A stretch of DNA of 64,000 nt from Triplophysa rosa (taxonomy: Eukaryota; Chordata; Actinopteri; Cypriniformes; Nemacheilidae): the NCBI RefSeq assembly GCF_024868665.1, contig NC_079914.1:3466593-3530592 (forward strand). The letters run 5' to 3'. Positions 57,901-64,000 of the stretch are shown in pieces. A program made the position numbers and the translations under genes. Within the stretch, counting starts at the first letter, position 1. Every line of letters begins with the position of its first letter. Below the pieces are notes generated by a model. It saw nothing but the letters and a program-made list of their open reading frames with translations, did not search any database and was not told the origin of the DNA.

Positions 57901-58767
57901 ACCGATTTGAATCGTCGCTCATTATAACCGATTTTCAACCGGCTCACGGTGAATCGTTACATCCCTAGTAATTAATAGATTAAATAATCAAACACGAACT
58001 GCTGCTGGCCATGACACGAGACATGAATGAGACTTACATTCACAGCCAGATCCAGCCATGACTAACTTGTCTTTAGGCAGGGCCTGTCTCACTTTCTTCA
58101 CCACCTCAACCCGTTCCTCGGGTGTCAGGTATGGGTATTCTCCATTAGAGCCCTGCACTACAAGACCTGTTGATGACAAATAAAAGCAACACATGAATAT
58201 TCGTAAAATCTTGAACATAAATCTATAAAATGGAAATCAAGCCATTTTATATTGCCATTAGAATTAAAATGTTATGATGTAGTTTTCATAAAAGCCCACT
58301 AGGTGACGCCCACTACATGGTGTAATGATGGACTTTAACCTGCAGCATGACATGAGATTTATCGACTCACTAACACATGTTAACTATTGTCAACATGAAT
58401 ATGGGTCACACAAAAATTCGCATTACTGTAAATATTTCACAAAAGTTAATTGGTTTTACAGTTAACATTTCATTGCACTTTTTGCTGCACACGCCGGTTT
58501 TGTTGTGCCTTAAATTTGATGACCGAAATGGACATGTTTAATGTAATCTGATCAAATAAACCCACCTCTGAACGGTATGTCAGCATACTTGTTAAGATTG
58601 TCATTGAGTCTGTGATAGTCCACATCTTCACTGTGAGTAAATGGAGTGGCGATGGGAGGATAAACTCCACTGATGTCCAGTCTCTGAACTGCTCTTTGAC
58701 TTATACCTCTCCATGTTAAAACAGCTGATCTTCTGCATGCAACACTGACATTTCGGAGTGTAAACAT
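51803..58767 (-). CDS. hoga1: hoga1: 4-hydroxy-2-oxoglutarate aldolase, mitochondrial (complete, 7 exons)
   Basis: Class I aldolase of the DapA/NAL family. It splits 4-hydroxy-2-oxoglutarate into pyruvate and glyoxylate, the last step of mitochondrial hydroxyproline breakdown. Seven exons (58566-58767, 58038-58166, 54465-54592, 54203-54337, 53460-53556, 52257-52390, 51803-51952) join to exactly 975 bases, 324 aa plus stop; the human protein is 327 aa. The first 30 residues are arginine-rich without acidic residues, fitting a mitochondrial presequence. The barrel motifs [32 protein letters not shown] and GLKDSGGD (Schiff-base lysine about residue 193, tyrosine about 165) are intact. The protein ends FTSNGWL as in mammals. 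Every junction has GT/AG sites and correct phase, so the gene looks functional despite transposon-filled intron 2. Confidence 0.96.
52257..52390 (-). CDS. hoga1: hoga1 coding exon 6
   Basis: Encodes (G)[34 protein letters not shown] and LIEPNTA. The acceptor is TGTCGTAG and the donor GTGAGC. The [14 protein letters not shown] block is highly conserved in HOGA1. Confidence 0.94.
52749..53212. repeat. MITE in hoga1 intron 5
   Basis: The left TACAGCCATGGAAAAAAATG and the interior CAGCATTTCTAGATGTTTTG, CATTCCAGTCTAGTGTCTG and TTTTGACCTGTTTCTCCAGT match a widespread cyprinid repeat from memory. The right end near TTTAGAATTTTTTCC is its decayed inverted terminus. Confidence 0.65.
53460..53556 (-). 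CDS. hoga1: hoga1 coding exon 5
   Basis: A 97-base exon encoding [20 protein letters not shown] and [12 protein letters not shown] plus one base. The acceptor is TTGATAG and the donor GTGAGA. It joins exon 4 to read [15 protein letters not shown], as in the family. It is too short to appear as a clear open frame. Confidence 0.93.
54203..54337 (-). CDS. hoga1: hoga1 coding exon 4 (Schiff-base lysine)
   Basis: Encodes [20 protein letters not shown] and then [25 protein letters not shown]. It holds the catalytic tyrosine (LYSVP) and the lysine of GLKDSGGD. The acceptor is TTTCCAAG and the donor GTAAGA. Phase 0 on both sides. Confidence 0.94.
54465..54592 (-). CDS. hoga1: hoga1 coding exon 3
   Basis: Encodes (S)[18 protein letters not shown] and then [20 protein letters not shown] through HYAQ. 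The acceptor is TTCTTGTAG and the donor GTAGTC (weaker than consensus). Phase is 1 in and 0 out. Confidence 0.93.
55921..56380. mobile_element. hAT MITE copy 1 (TAGGGATGTAACGATTCA family), nested in Harbinger-like element
   Basis: The ends TAGGGATGTAACGATTCA and TGAATCGTTACATCCCTA are inverted copies (one mismatch). An exact 8-bp duplication CCTACGTA lies at 55913-55920 and 56381-56388. It is nearly the same sequence as 57509-57967. Confidence 0.95.
56581..56750. repeat. Short MITE with CCGGTGTTCTGCCAATTTAT ends
   Basis: The left CCGGTGTTCTGCCAATTTAT and right ATAAATTGGCAGAACACCGG are perfect inverted copies around a G-rich centre with TTGGGTTGGGGGAGGGGTTA repeated. It is nested in the Harbinger-like element. 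Target duplication not resolved. Confidence 0.85.
57509..57967. mobile_element. hAT MITE copy 2 in hoga1 intron 2
   Basis: Same family and length as copy 1 (459 versus 460 bp) in the same orientation. It has its own exact 8-bp duplication GTAATTAA (57501-57508 and 57968-57975). By eye the two differ at roughly a dozen positions. Confidence 0.95.
58038..58166 (-). CDS. hoga1: hoga1 coding exon 2
   Basis: Encodes (G)[20 protein letters not shown] and ends [11 protein letters not shown] plus one base. The acceptor is CATCAACAG and the donor GTAAGT. It contains the GSNGE substrate/active-site loop. A hAT MITE sits about 70 bases downstream in intron 2. Confidence 0.93.
58566..58767 (-). CDS. hoga1: hoga1 coding exon 1 (presequence and start)
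   Basis: Encodes [20 protein letters not shown], then [20 protein letters not shown] to IPFR plus one base, before a GTGGGT donor. The start at 58767 was chosen because a good acceptor (TTTTCTCTACAG) ends at 58787, so the 13-codon upstream extension (MHFLYRR) would be intronic. The mature enzyme probably begins near LDISGVYPP. Confidence 0.9.
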
Positions 58768-58786
58768 GCTAAGGGTTTTGATTCGT

Positions 58787-59370
58787 CTGTAGAGAAAATG
58801 CATAATGGTAAACGTAAACCTGTCATGTGCTCGCAGTTAATAATCAACATAGTTATCAAGTCTAAATATTGACAAATATTTGGGGTGGAAGAGTGCGTCT
58901 CTGACAAAATTACGGACAATTTACACGATAAATGTTTTATTTTAATAAACCTATTGCAAACAAATACCTCAAGGAACATTTAACGAGTATAGAAGTGGAT
59001 GTTTTGCACATATGTTGTATGTTTACCTGCAACTATGCTATATTAGCCTACGCAAAAGCATTAGTAGGTTAGGGTTTTAGATTCTATAGCACCGTATATC
59101 TTGTAAATAAATACAAAACCCCCAAAATCGATTAATATACAATATTGCGAAGGCAACTTTGTTTTGCGCACTGTACCTGGTTGATGCAGAAGTCCAAAGC
59201 TTCTCTCTATGTAGTTTATCTGAAAACTATTCAAAACGGAAAGACTGTCACAGCTCTGTATACATCGCGCGTTTATGAAGCAGATTATTGTAGCAGATTA
59301 TCTGTTATTGTGGCAGTAAAAGAGACGTCTGTGGGACAGGCAGCGCGTGGTCACTTTCACGCGCATGCGC
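58787..59370 (-). promoter_or_regulatory. hoga1 upstream region with NRF1 motif and possible 5' UTR exon
   Basis: The acceptor at 58787-58788 implies an upstream non-coding exon. Candidate donors on the minus strand are AACCAG-GTACAG (exon end 59177) and TTGCAG-GTAAAC (exon end 59027). A palindromic NRF1-type GCGCATGCGC lies at 59361-59370 and would fit a promoter for a mitochondrial enzyme. Which donor is used cannot be told. Confidence 0.5.
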
Positions 59371-59559
59371 ATTACCTCCGCTGTAGGTTTGCTCGTGTCA
59401 ACGAGATTAATATTAATTAGGTGTTTTAATAGTAATACAGTTCTCATTCAGCGTCAGCCAATCAACAAGCCAGGCGGGGCATATTACATCATTAATAATT
59501 ATTAGGTTTCATACTTAAACTAAACAATTAAAAAAAAATTCTGGAGAAAAGTGAACTAT

Positions 59560-59852
59560 TCCAAGCAAGTCAAACGTTGTTACAGGTTTTCAAAGCGTTA
59601 TCTTTTCTGAGCACTCTTTCTGGGCAAGTATAATTTGTATATAGCACATCTGTACATACAATATACTGCCTATTGTCCTTTTGTCTAATATTGTCAATTT
59701 TGTAAAATGTGTATTGTCTCTTACATATTTATCTTTACGTTTTGTTGCCTTGTCACTCTTTTAACCTGTATTCGCACTGGAAGCTTCTGTCACGAATACA
59801 AATTCCTTGTGTCCAAGCACACTTAGTAATAAAGCTCGTTGTGATTCTGATT
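59560..59852 (+). repeat. LINE-like 3' tail
   Basis: CACGAATACAAATTCCTTGT, then AGTAATAAAGCTCGTTGTGA and TTCTGATT, match the conserved 3' end of fish non-LTR elements, which normally finish in a GATTCT repeat. The 5' part is truncated and the start is approximate. Confidence 0.65.
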
Positions 59853-59859
59853 GCATTTG

Positions 59860-60910
59860 CCTTCTCCAAATGTAGTTTTCAATTTATCCATAAGATTCAA
59901 AAAATGTGGTTTATGACCCTTTATTAAGTTTACCTGTTTGCAACATGTGTACTAATATTTAATCTTTAATTGTGATAGTCACATAACCAGAAATGACCAA
60001 TTATTACCCTTCAGACATATCCCAACATAGCAATAACAGATGCACTGTATTCATCAAAAACTGTATTTATCAATACACCATTTTTGCTGCAAAAATGAGT
60101 AGCACAATATCAAGATGATCTCATGCAAATATTTGAGATGTAACAAATATAGACAGGTAAATAAATTATTTATATAATAGAAATATAATGTGCTGCTTTT
60201 AAACAAACAATTTCCTCATAATACATTTAATGAGTATTGAAGTTGATGTTGCTACTTCCACTTCTGTTTGTGCATATTTTCAACATTTATGTAAGTTAAA
60301 TACATTATTGCTTGAAAGCACAGTAGGTTCACTTCTGTTTTATTTTAGTATCATGGTCTTTAATTAACATATACAACAACTTTCATTCATATAATATATA
60401 AAATATCCATCACATTGCAAACAAAAAACAAGTAAAATAAATAATGATAACAAATAATAACAAGAAAATGTGAATAAAGTATGTCACAGATGCAAGGAAA
60501 ATTTCATGAAAACTGACCAACATTAACAGTACTTTACAAGTGTACTTTTTTTTCAAATGCACTGGACGTCACAATAACATCACTATAACATTTCTTTGGA
60601 CATATTTATGATAGTGTCCATAGTATTATCGAAATGTTTAACTCTTTCGTAATTGGAATTAATTACTACAATATCAGGACATATATAACCTCTTGTTTTA
60701 CTTATTCACATTAAAACAAAGGTACACAGGGCTGTTTTAACTGTGTTAGTGTTAGGGTTAGAAAAAAGACTGATGAAATAAATGGTCCGACTGGAATTGG
60801 CAAATGACACCTGAAAAATATGAAAAACAAATCTCAAACACAAATATCACTCATAAATCCTCAAATAAATTCAGTTTTCACAAATAAGGAGATTGGAGCA
60901 CTGGTTACCT
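59860..60910. other. Spacer between hoga1 and atp6v0e2, including probable atp6v0e2 3' UTR
   Basis: AT-rich sequence without other exons or element ends. A minus-strand AATAAA hexamer at 60339-60344 could end the atp6v0e2 transcript. A GT following GATGAAG just after the atp6v0e2 stop could mark a 3' UTR intron, but this is unproven. Confidence 0.4.
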
Positions 60911-60914
60911 TCAT

Positions 60915-61008
60915 CTATTCCCAGAAGTAACGCAGATACCAGATGGTCTCATTCTTCAGCTGAGGTCCAAACAGAGGGTTTACTTGGGCCAGTATCGCTA
61001 TTAACCAG
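60915..61008 (-). CDS. atp6v0e2: atp6v0e2 exon 3 and stop
   Basis: Acceptor GATGGCAG, then [20 protein letters not shown] and [13 protein letters not shown] at 60917-60915. Confidence 0.95.
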
Positions 61009-61600
61009 CTGCCATCACATTGACACAAACACAACTTTGAACATTGAAATGGATCATATAGTGTTTCATAAATTTAAGCTATTACAGTATCAAGACAAAA
61101 GGCAAAGATGAATTGAACCAGCATCCAGAGTAAACATTATAATTGGCTAGTAGTGATTCTGCAGAGTAAAAAGCTCATAGCACAGAATGACATCCTGTGA
61201 TGAATCGATAGATGCGTGGAGAAATACTTCATAATATCAGAAGACAAAATAGTTACGTATTTTGTTCAACATCATTCCAAACGGTTGTTTTATACTCACA
61301 ATAAATAGCAGCAAACCGCAGTCAGCACCAAACAGGTTATGATAACACTGTATCAATAAAAAACAACATTTTTCAATCACAAATCAACACAGATGCGATA
61401 TCATGAATATAATAAAACTGAAATATGAACGAATTAATGTGTTGAGAGATGCATCAACACAGGTAAACGGGCTCGGCCTCTTTCAGCATCACTTACCCTC
61501 TGTTGGGTCCTTTCGGTACCAAAAACGGGGCAACAACTCCCACTAAACCCCACAGAGTTGTGAAGCAGATCATAGGCAACGCCACCGAGTGATAAACCAT
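60915..61600 (-). CDS. atp6v0e2: atp6v0e2-like: V-type proton ATPase subunit e (complete, 3 exons)
   Basis: Small two-helix membrane subunit of the Vo sector of the vacuolar H+-ATPase. Three exons (61497-61600, 61300-61347, 60915-61008) join to 246 bases, 81 aa plus stop, the same length as the mammalian protein. Exon 1 gives [20 protein letters not shown] and [13 protein letters not shown], exon 2 [15 protein letters not shown], exon 3 [20 protein letters not shown] and [10 protein letters not shown]. Helices are about residues 8-27 and 36-58. [16 protein letters not shown] is the family signature. The N-terminus (SVALP) and final WE resemble ATP6V0E2 more than ATP6V0E1, but the paralog call is from memory. 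Confidence 0.95.
61300..61347 (-). CDS. atp6v0e2: atp6v0e2 exon 2
   Basis: A 48-base exon (acceptor TTGATACAG, donor GTGAGT) encoding [15 protein letters not shown] and two bases of a phenylalanine codon. It forms most of the second membrane helix and is too small to be seen as an open frame. Confidence 0.93.
61497..61600 (-). CDS. atp6v0e2: atp6v0e2 exon 1
   Basis: Runs from ATG at 61600 to a GTAAGT donor, ending in phase 2 within the glycine of PNRG. It encodes the first membrane helix and the conserved PKGPNRG loop. Confidence 0.94.
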
Positions 61601-61649
61601 CGCGACCTGTTTATGAAAATAATACCGATTAGGAAAGAAATCAGTTTTT

Positions 61650-61760
61650 ATTCAATTCTACGGCTCAATTCCGCACTAATCCTGCACACACGCCTGCCGT
61701 TTCCTGATTGGGGGGATGGAATTGTATGACCGCACGCTATTGGTTAAAGAGAGCTGTCAT
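61650..61760 (-). promoter_or_regulatory. atp6v0e2 promoter region with two CCAAT boxes
   Basis: On the minus strand, CCAAT occurs at 61707-61711 and 61739-61743, about 110-140 bases upstream of the start codon. No TATA box is evident. This is a common layout for housekeeping genes. Confidence 0.55.
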
Positions 61761-62401
61761 TCAATCGAAAATCTAAGACGTAGTGTATACGTCACTCGCT
61801 GCGCAGACCAAACGGTATGAGACATCATATTATCGCGAGGTTTTTGCGTTAATATGATGCTATATTTTATAAGAGCAAATAAATGATTCTTATTTAAAAC
61901 ACTAATTGAGATTAAAGTTCGGGGTATGGAAAATTTTCATTGTTTTTTGTCATATATCAGCATGTTCATGTCCTATCTAATAAAGGTCCAGTTAATATCT
62001 ATAACACTTTTAACAGTTTTAAACATGCGGAGTCTGAACCAGATGTTGTAATCCGTTTGATATATAAACTCTTGTATTTTTGAGAGTGAATATAGCAGAG
62101 CCTCCCTCAGTTTGTATATTGCAGACAGAGTGTGGCAAAATACATTTAATTAGATACAATAGTAGCCTATAGAAAAAAGGAAGCTATAACACTGACTTAT
62201 GGGAGCATGAAATAATTTTCACGCTGATGTCCTATCATGATGACTTAACCCAAAATCATTGTAGCGCCTATCAAACATTACCATCTAGTGGACTTTAAGC
62301 GTGATTGCATTCACAAATCGTTGCACCTTTCACATACGACAGTTTAATCAAATATCATAATTCATGTTTTATAATGGATTTAAGTCAGGTATAGGTCAAG
62401 G

Positions 62402-62585
62402 CACACTGAAAAAAATATTACGCTGAAGTTACTTAAAAATATAGTGCATCATTTTTGCGACCAATTTTTTAAGCCAGTTCTACATGAAATTTTAAGCAGC
62501 TTTAGTAGGCATTGCTTACATTTTTGAGTAACCCTAATCCAATTCCCAGCAAGGGATTTTGCTTAATTTTTTCAGTTGGTGTGAC
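62402..62585. repeat. MITE-like repeat with CACACTGAAAAAA ends
   Basis: The left CACACTGAAAAAAATATTAC and right TTTTTTCAGTTGGTGTG are inverted copies. The interior has TTACTTAAAAAT and ATTTTTGAGTAA. Target duplication not resolved. Confidence 0.6.
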
Positions 62586-63560
62586 TCACAATTTTAAGTT
62601 GTTTTTACTAACACATTTTTGTTATTTCTACCAAAAAAGTCTAGTTTACCCTCATGATAAAATGTAAACTCATTTAGATTAATAATTTTATGTTCATAAC
62701 ACCTAAAATACAGAAACAATGGACAGCTGTGAAATGTTAAAAGCTTTATTTTTTCACTGAATGAATTTAAACATGAAAAATACAGCAGTTCAGAAATGTA
62801 AATTTCATTGTACAACAAAAACAAATAAACAATACTAAACAACAGACATTCTGACAACATTACAACAACAGTAACCATCAACATGGCTAGTGGTTTTTAA
62901 TGGTTTTTAATATTTGTGGTGTTGTATGCATGAGTGTGTATGTGTGTTTGATAACAGTGCAGAGTTATGTTATTTATATCATGTTTGTGTGTGGTCTTGT
63001 ATGCTTGCATGTTACGTGTGGTGTTGAGCTGAATATGGAGATCTGGAGTATCTTGAGATCCCCCTCTGCTGATACTGTGTGCTCTGCAAGGTTGATTAAC
63101 TTCACCATTATTGTCCTGAAACAAAACAATATGATATTAATGTATAATATAAATTTAGAATAGTATAAAATATATACATATACATACTGATAATTAAAAG
63201 AATGTAAAGAATCAATATGAACTGTTATGTTACACACAGGTCTGCTGCATCATGTGGATTCTGCATAAATTCTTACCTAGTTCTGTATAAGTTCCTCACT
63301 ATGAAAATCAGGTCTCCCAAGATTTTTTTAACATTCATTCAGGAATTGGCTTTACTAAAATATAAAACAAAGATATTAAAGTCACATAATGGAACTTTAC
63401 CAGAACTTCACAACATTGCCATAGTGTAATGTCACACTAACAAAGATGATTGTACTTAACACTATTGTGTTTTGTTCACTTACACTGCTCAGTATGCAAA
63501 ATATGCGTTTATGACGCACACAATTATATAAGTACTACAATAAAAAAATAATCACTAGCC
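62586..63560. other. Spacer without recognised gene
   Basis: A GT-rich stretch (62920-63010) and AT-rich text; no exon or element ends recognised. Opposed open frames near 62900-63240 are short and without family resemblance. Confidence 0.4.
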
Positions 63561-63566
63561 TTAGCA

Positions 63567-63640
63567 GGGGCGGTTCTGGGGGGGGCAGTGCCCCTGTGTC
63601 AGCACACTTGGCACCCCACTTGCCCCCCTAAATCTAGAAA
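63567..63640. repeat. Fragment of GGGGCGGTTCT repeat
   Basis: AGGGGCGGTTCTGGGGGGGG followed by CAGTGCCCCTGTGTCAGCAC and TTGCCCCCCTAAA resembles the end of a dispersed fish DNA element. No second end is visible. Confidence 0.4.
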
Positions 63641-63791
63641 CGTTTCTGGAATTTTTTACCACAACCGAGCAATTTCGGGTGCAATGCACAGTTTGTCCTG
63701 CTAGTGGCAGTAATGATGCTTGTGTGCCAAAAGGAAGATTACGCAAGCAAGACGCTGGCTACCCGATCCGTCCCGGAAACACGATTTGTTC

Positions 63792-63822
63792 TGCGCATGC
63801 GCGAAACTGACGTCACTTCCTG
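63792..63822 (+). promoter_or_regulatory. NRF1, CRE and ETS-like motif cluster at right edge
   Basis: TGCGCATGCGC (63792-63802, NRF1-type), TGACGTCA (63808-63815, CRE) and ACTTCCTG (63815-63822, ETS-type) lie within 31 bases in a CpG-rich patch, about 90-120 bases before an ATG. Such clusters typify TATA-less promoters. Confidence 0.6.
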
Positions 63823-63914
63823 TTATCGCCGACGTTTTACGACAGTCTTCTCGAACTGGGACCAGCTCGGTTACGTCGTGCAGCCAAACCCCTTTCAATG
63901 TGTGTGACAGCGGT

Positions 63915-64000
63915 ATGGATTCCTTTGCATTTTATGAAAGACTTCAAAAATTTCTCTTAAAAGGAGAAATTCCTGACTGTCCTACAGAGCGTCGGAAGGT
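63915..64000 (+). CDS. Start of an unidentified plus-strand protein, cut by window end
   Basis: From ATG 63915 the frame is open to the window edge for 28 codons: MDSFAFYERLQKFLLKGEIP then DCPTERRK. The ATG follows the promoter-like cluster and has G at +4. The FYERLQ-FL-KGEIPD pattern is faintly like the N-terminus of KRBA2/Ginger-type integrase-derived proteins, but this is a weak impression. It may be a host gene or the first exon of a domesticated or transposon ORF. Confidence 0.45.
   Translation, partial: MDSFAFYERLQKFLLKGEIPDCPTERRK

Noticed and set aside
58768..58803. N-terminal extension MHFLYRR on hoga1
   Set aside because: A good splice acceptor lies between it and the chosen ATG, so these codons are most likely intronic.
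63915..64000. Firm naming of the right-edge protein as a KRBA2 or Ginger integrase relative
   Set aside because: Only 28 residues are visible and the likeness is weak, so no symbol was given.

Overview
This is vertebrate genomic DNA, most likely from a teleost fish and probably a cypriniform. Protein-coding exons are short, split by large introns and bounded by GT/AG splice sites. CpG is rare except at promoters. Most of the non-coding sequence is a dense, often nested set of cut-and-paste DNA transposons and MITEs (hAT, Tc1/mariner, Harbinger, ISL2EU-like, Kolobok, TTAA-type) plus tRNA-derived SINEs and LINE tails, the repertoire I associate with zebrafish and carp relatives. The species call is inference; no search could be run.

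Three genes were rebuilt exon by exon from splice sites and known family sequences, all on the minus strand. (1) lcor (ligand-dependent nuclear receptor corepressor): five 5'-most coding exons from 40398 down to 1250, running off the left edge, with a CpG-rich promoter near 40.4-40.5 kb and a first intron of about 25 kb. (2) hoga1 (mitochondrial 4-hydroxy-2-oxoglutarate aldolase): complete, seven coding exons, 58767 to 51803, 324 aa. (3) atp6v0e2-like (V-ATPase Vo subunit e): complete, three coding exons, 61600 to 60915, 81 aa. At the right edge a possible plus-strand gene begins at 63915 behind an NRF1/CRE/ETS-like promoter and is cut by the window end.

Layout: 1-40.4 kb lcor exons and introns; 40.4-51.8 kb intergenic, repeat-rich; 51.8-58.8 kb hoga1, with intron 2 holding a Harbinger-like element that itself contains a hAT MITE, plus a second near-identical hAT MITE; 58.8-60.9 kb intergenic; 60.9-61.6 kb atp6v0e2; 61.6-64 kb spacer and the right-edge promoter.

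The most striking single item is an apparently intact Tc1-like transposon (8704-10298) with an uninterrupted 340-aa DD34E transposase, well-matched inverted repeats and a TA duplication. Other notable structure: ten hAT-type insertions with exact or one-mismatch 8-bp target duplications, several nested so their relative age can be read; a Kolobok-like element keeping a THAP zinc-finger fossil; a local duplication in lcor intron 1 with one copy split by an insertion; and a 38-base assembly gap in a CT microsatellite. I found no CRISPR array, operon, RNA-gene cluster or clearly new biological system. The three host genes have no evident shared pathway: one is a nuclear corepressor, one a mitochondrial hydroxyproline-catabolic enzyme and one a proton-pump subunit.
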